Shown: positions 63,572-64,000 of the stretch, piece by piece
Numbering within the stretch: position 1 is the stretch's first letter
Layout of the letters: every line of letters starts with the position of its first letter
NCBI GenBank assembly: GCA_944472155.2
Contig: OX235279.1
Location: 142,200,920-142,264,919, forward strand
Source of the DNA: Trichobilharzia szidati
Taxonomy: Eukaryota; Platyhelminthes; Trematoda; Strigeidida; Schistosomatidae
Reading direction: 5' to 3'
Length of the DNA: 64,000 bases
Notes under the pieces: model-generated
Told to the model about the DNA's origin: nothing
Seen by the model: the letters and a program-made list of their open reading frames with translations, nothing else
Databases searched by the model: none
Translations under genes and position numbers: made by a program

Positions 63572-64000
63572 TATTATTGTTCCCTTGGGTTCCTAGTGGA
63601 ACATAGGGCTTCAACTGCACGTCTCCACTTGCTTCTGTCTTGTGCTGTTCTTTTCACTTGCGTCCATGTTATTCCATACTGTTTCATCTCTTCCTCACAC
63701 GATCTCCCCCATGTCACCCTTGGACGTCCCACTTGCCGCTTCCCTTTCGGGTTCCACTCGAGGGCTTGACGCGCGATGTCACTCAACGGCCTCCTCAGCG
63801 AGTGTCCAATCCATCTCCACTTCCTCCTGCATATTTGTTGGGCGATTGGTTCCTGTTTCGTTTGTTCCCATAGCTTCTTGTTTGTGATTCTTTCTGGCCA
63901 TCTAATCTTCAGTATGGAGCGAAGACAGTTGTTGATAAAGGTCTGCAACCTGTTGAAAATGTTCTTGGTGACCCGCCAAGTGTGTTTTATAAATGATCAA
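63572..64000 (-). mobile_element. RTE/SR2-like LINE, 3' end, minus strand, runs off the window
   Basis: The minus strand is open for 124 codons: LQTFINNCLRSILKIRWPER-like start, WRWIGHSLRRPLSDIARQAL, QVGRPRVTWGRSCEEEM and a stop near the 3' end. It is the best-preserved LINE C-terminus here. The 3' terminus (63597-63616 reversed) equals the SINE B tail. Confidence 0.88.

Overview
The window is AT-rich, intron-rich animal DNA that reads as a schistosome (blood fluke) genome. Evidence for the lineage is the repeat set. There is a Sm-alpha-like tRNA-derived SINE with a hammerhead-like core, an RTE/SR2-like LINE, Penelope-like elements (PLEs) and a second tRNA-headed SINE. The genus call is inference from these families; the species cannot be told from the sequence alone.

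One large plus-strand gene dominates. From 9074 to 63550 I can assemble 33 internal exons with GT..AG splice sites. Their phases join without a break into one open frame of 6630 nt (2210 codons). Both ends lie outside the recognised part: the first exon starts in phase 1 and the last ends in phase 1. Domain order is 14 immunoglobulin (I-set) domains, six thrombospondin type 1 domains, a nidogen-type G2F beta-barrel and five calcium-binding EGF domains. This is the order of hemicentin, a giant extracellular-matrix protein. The N-terminal von Willebrand A domain and any earlier Ig domains were not found between 2.2 and 9.0 kb. They probably lie upstream of the window, although an undetected exon cannot be excluded. 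The remaining EGF and fibulin-type C-terminus would lie downstream.

Region 1-9 kb. A 172-codon intronless ORF (1703-2221, plus strand), with a likely signal peptide and a polybasic run, sits between two roughly 0.9 kb inverted copies of an unidentified repeat (1-905 and 4590-5484). A foldback element with 158-bp arms lies at 8283-8654.

Region 9-64 kb. The introns are packed with retroelement debris. There are at least twelve copies or fragments of a Sm-alpha-like SINE (family A) and twelve of a second SINE (family B). Family B has a near-cloverleaf tRNA head and two alternative tails. One of those tails matches the 3' end of the RTE-like LINE. LINE fragments occur on both strands; one (19758-20570) has a perfect 11-bp target-site duplication. 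PLE fragments occur mostly on the minus strand, including a tail-to-tail hairpin with about 400-bp arms at 17294-18105. No bacterial-type features, CRISPR arrays or true tRNA/rRNA genes were seen.
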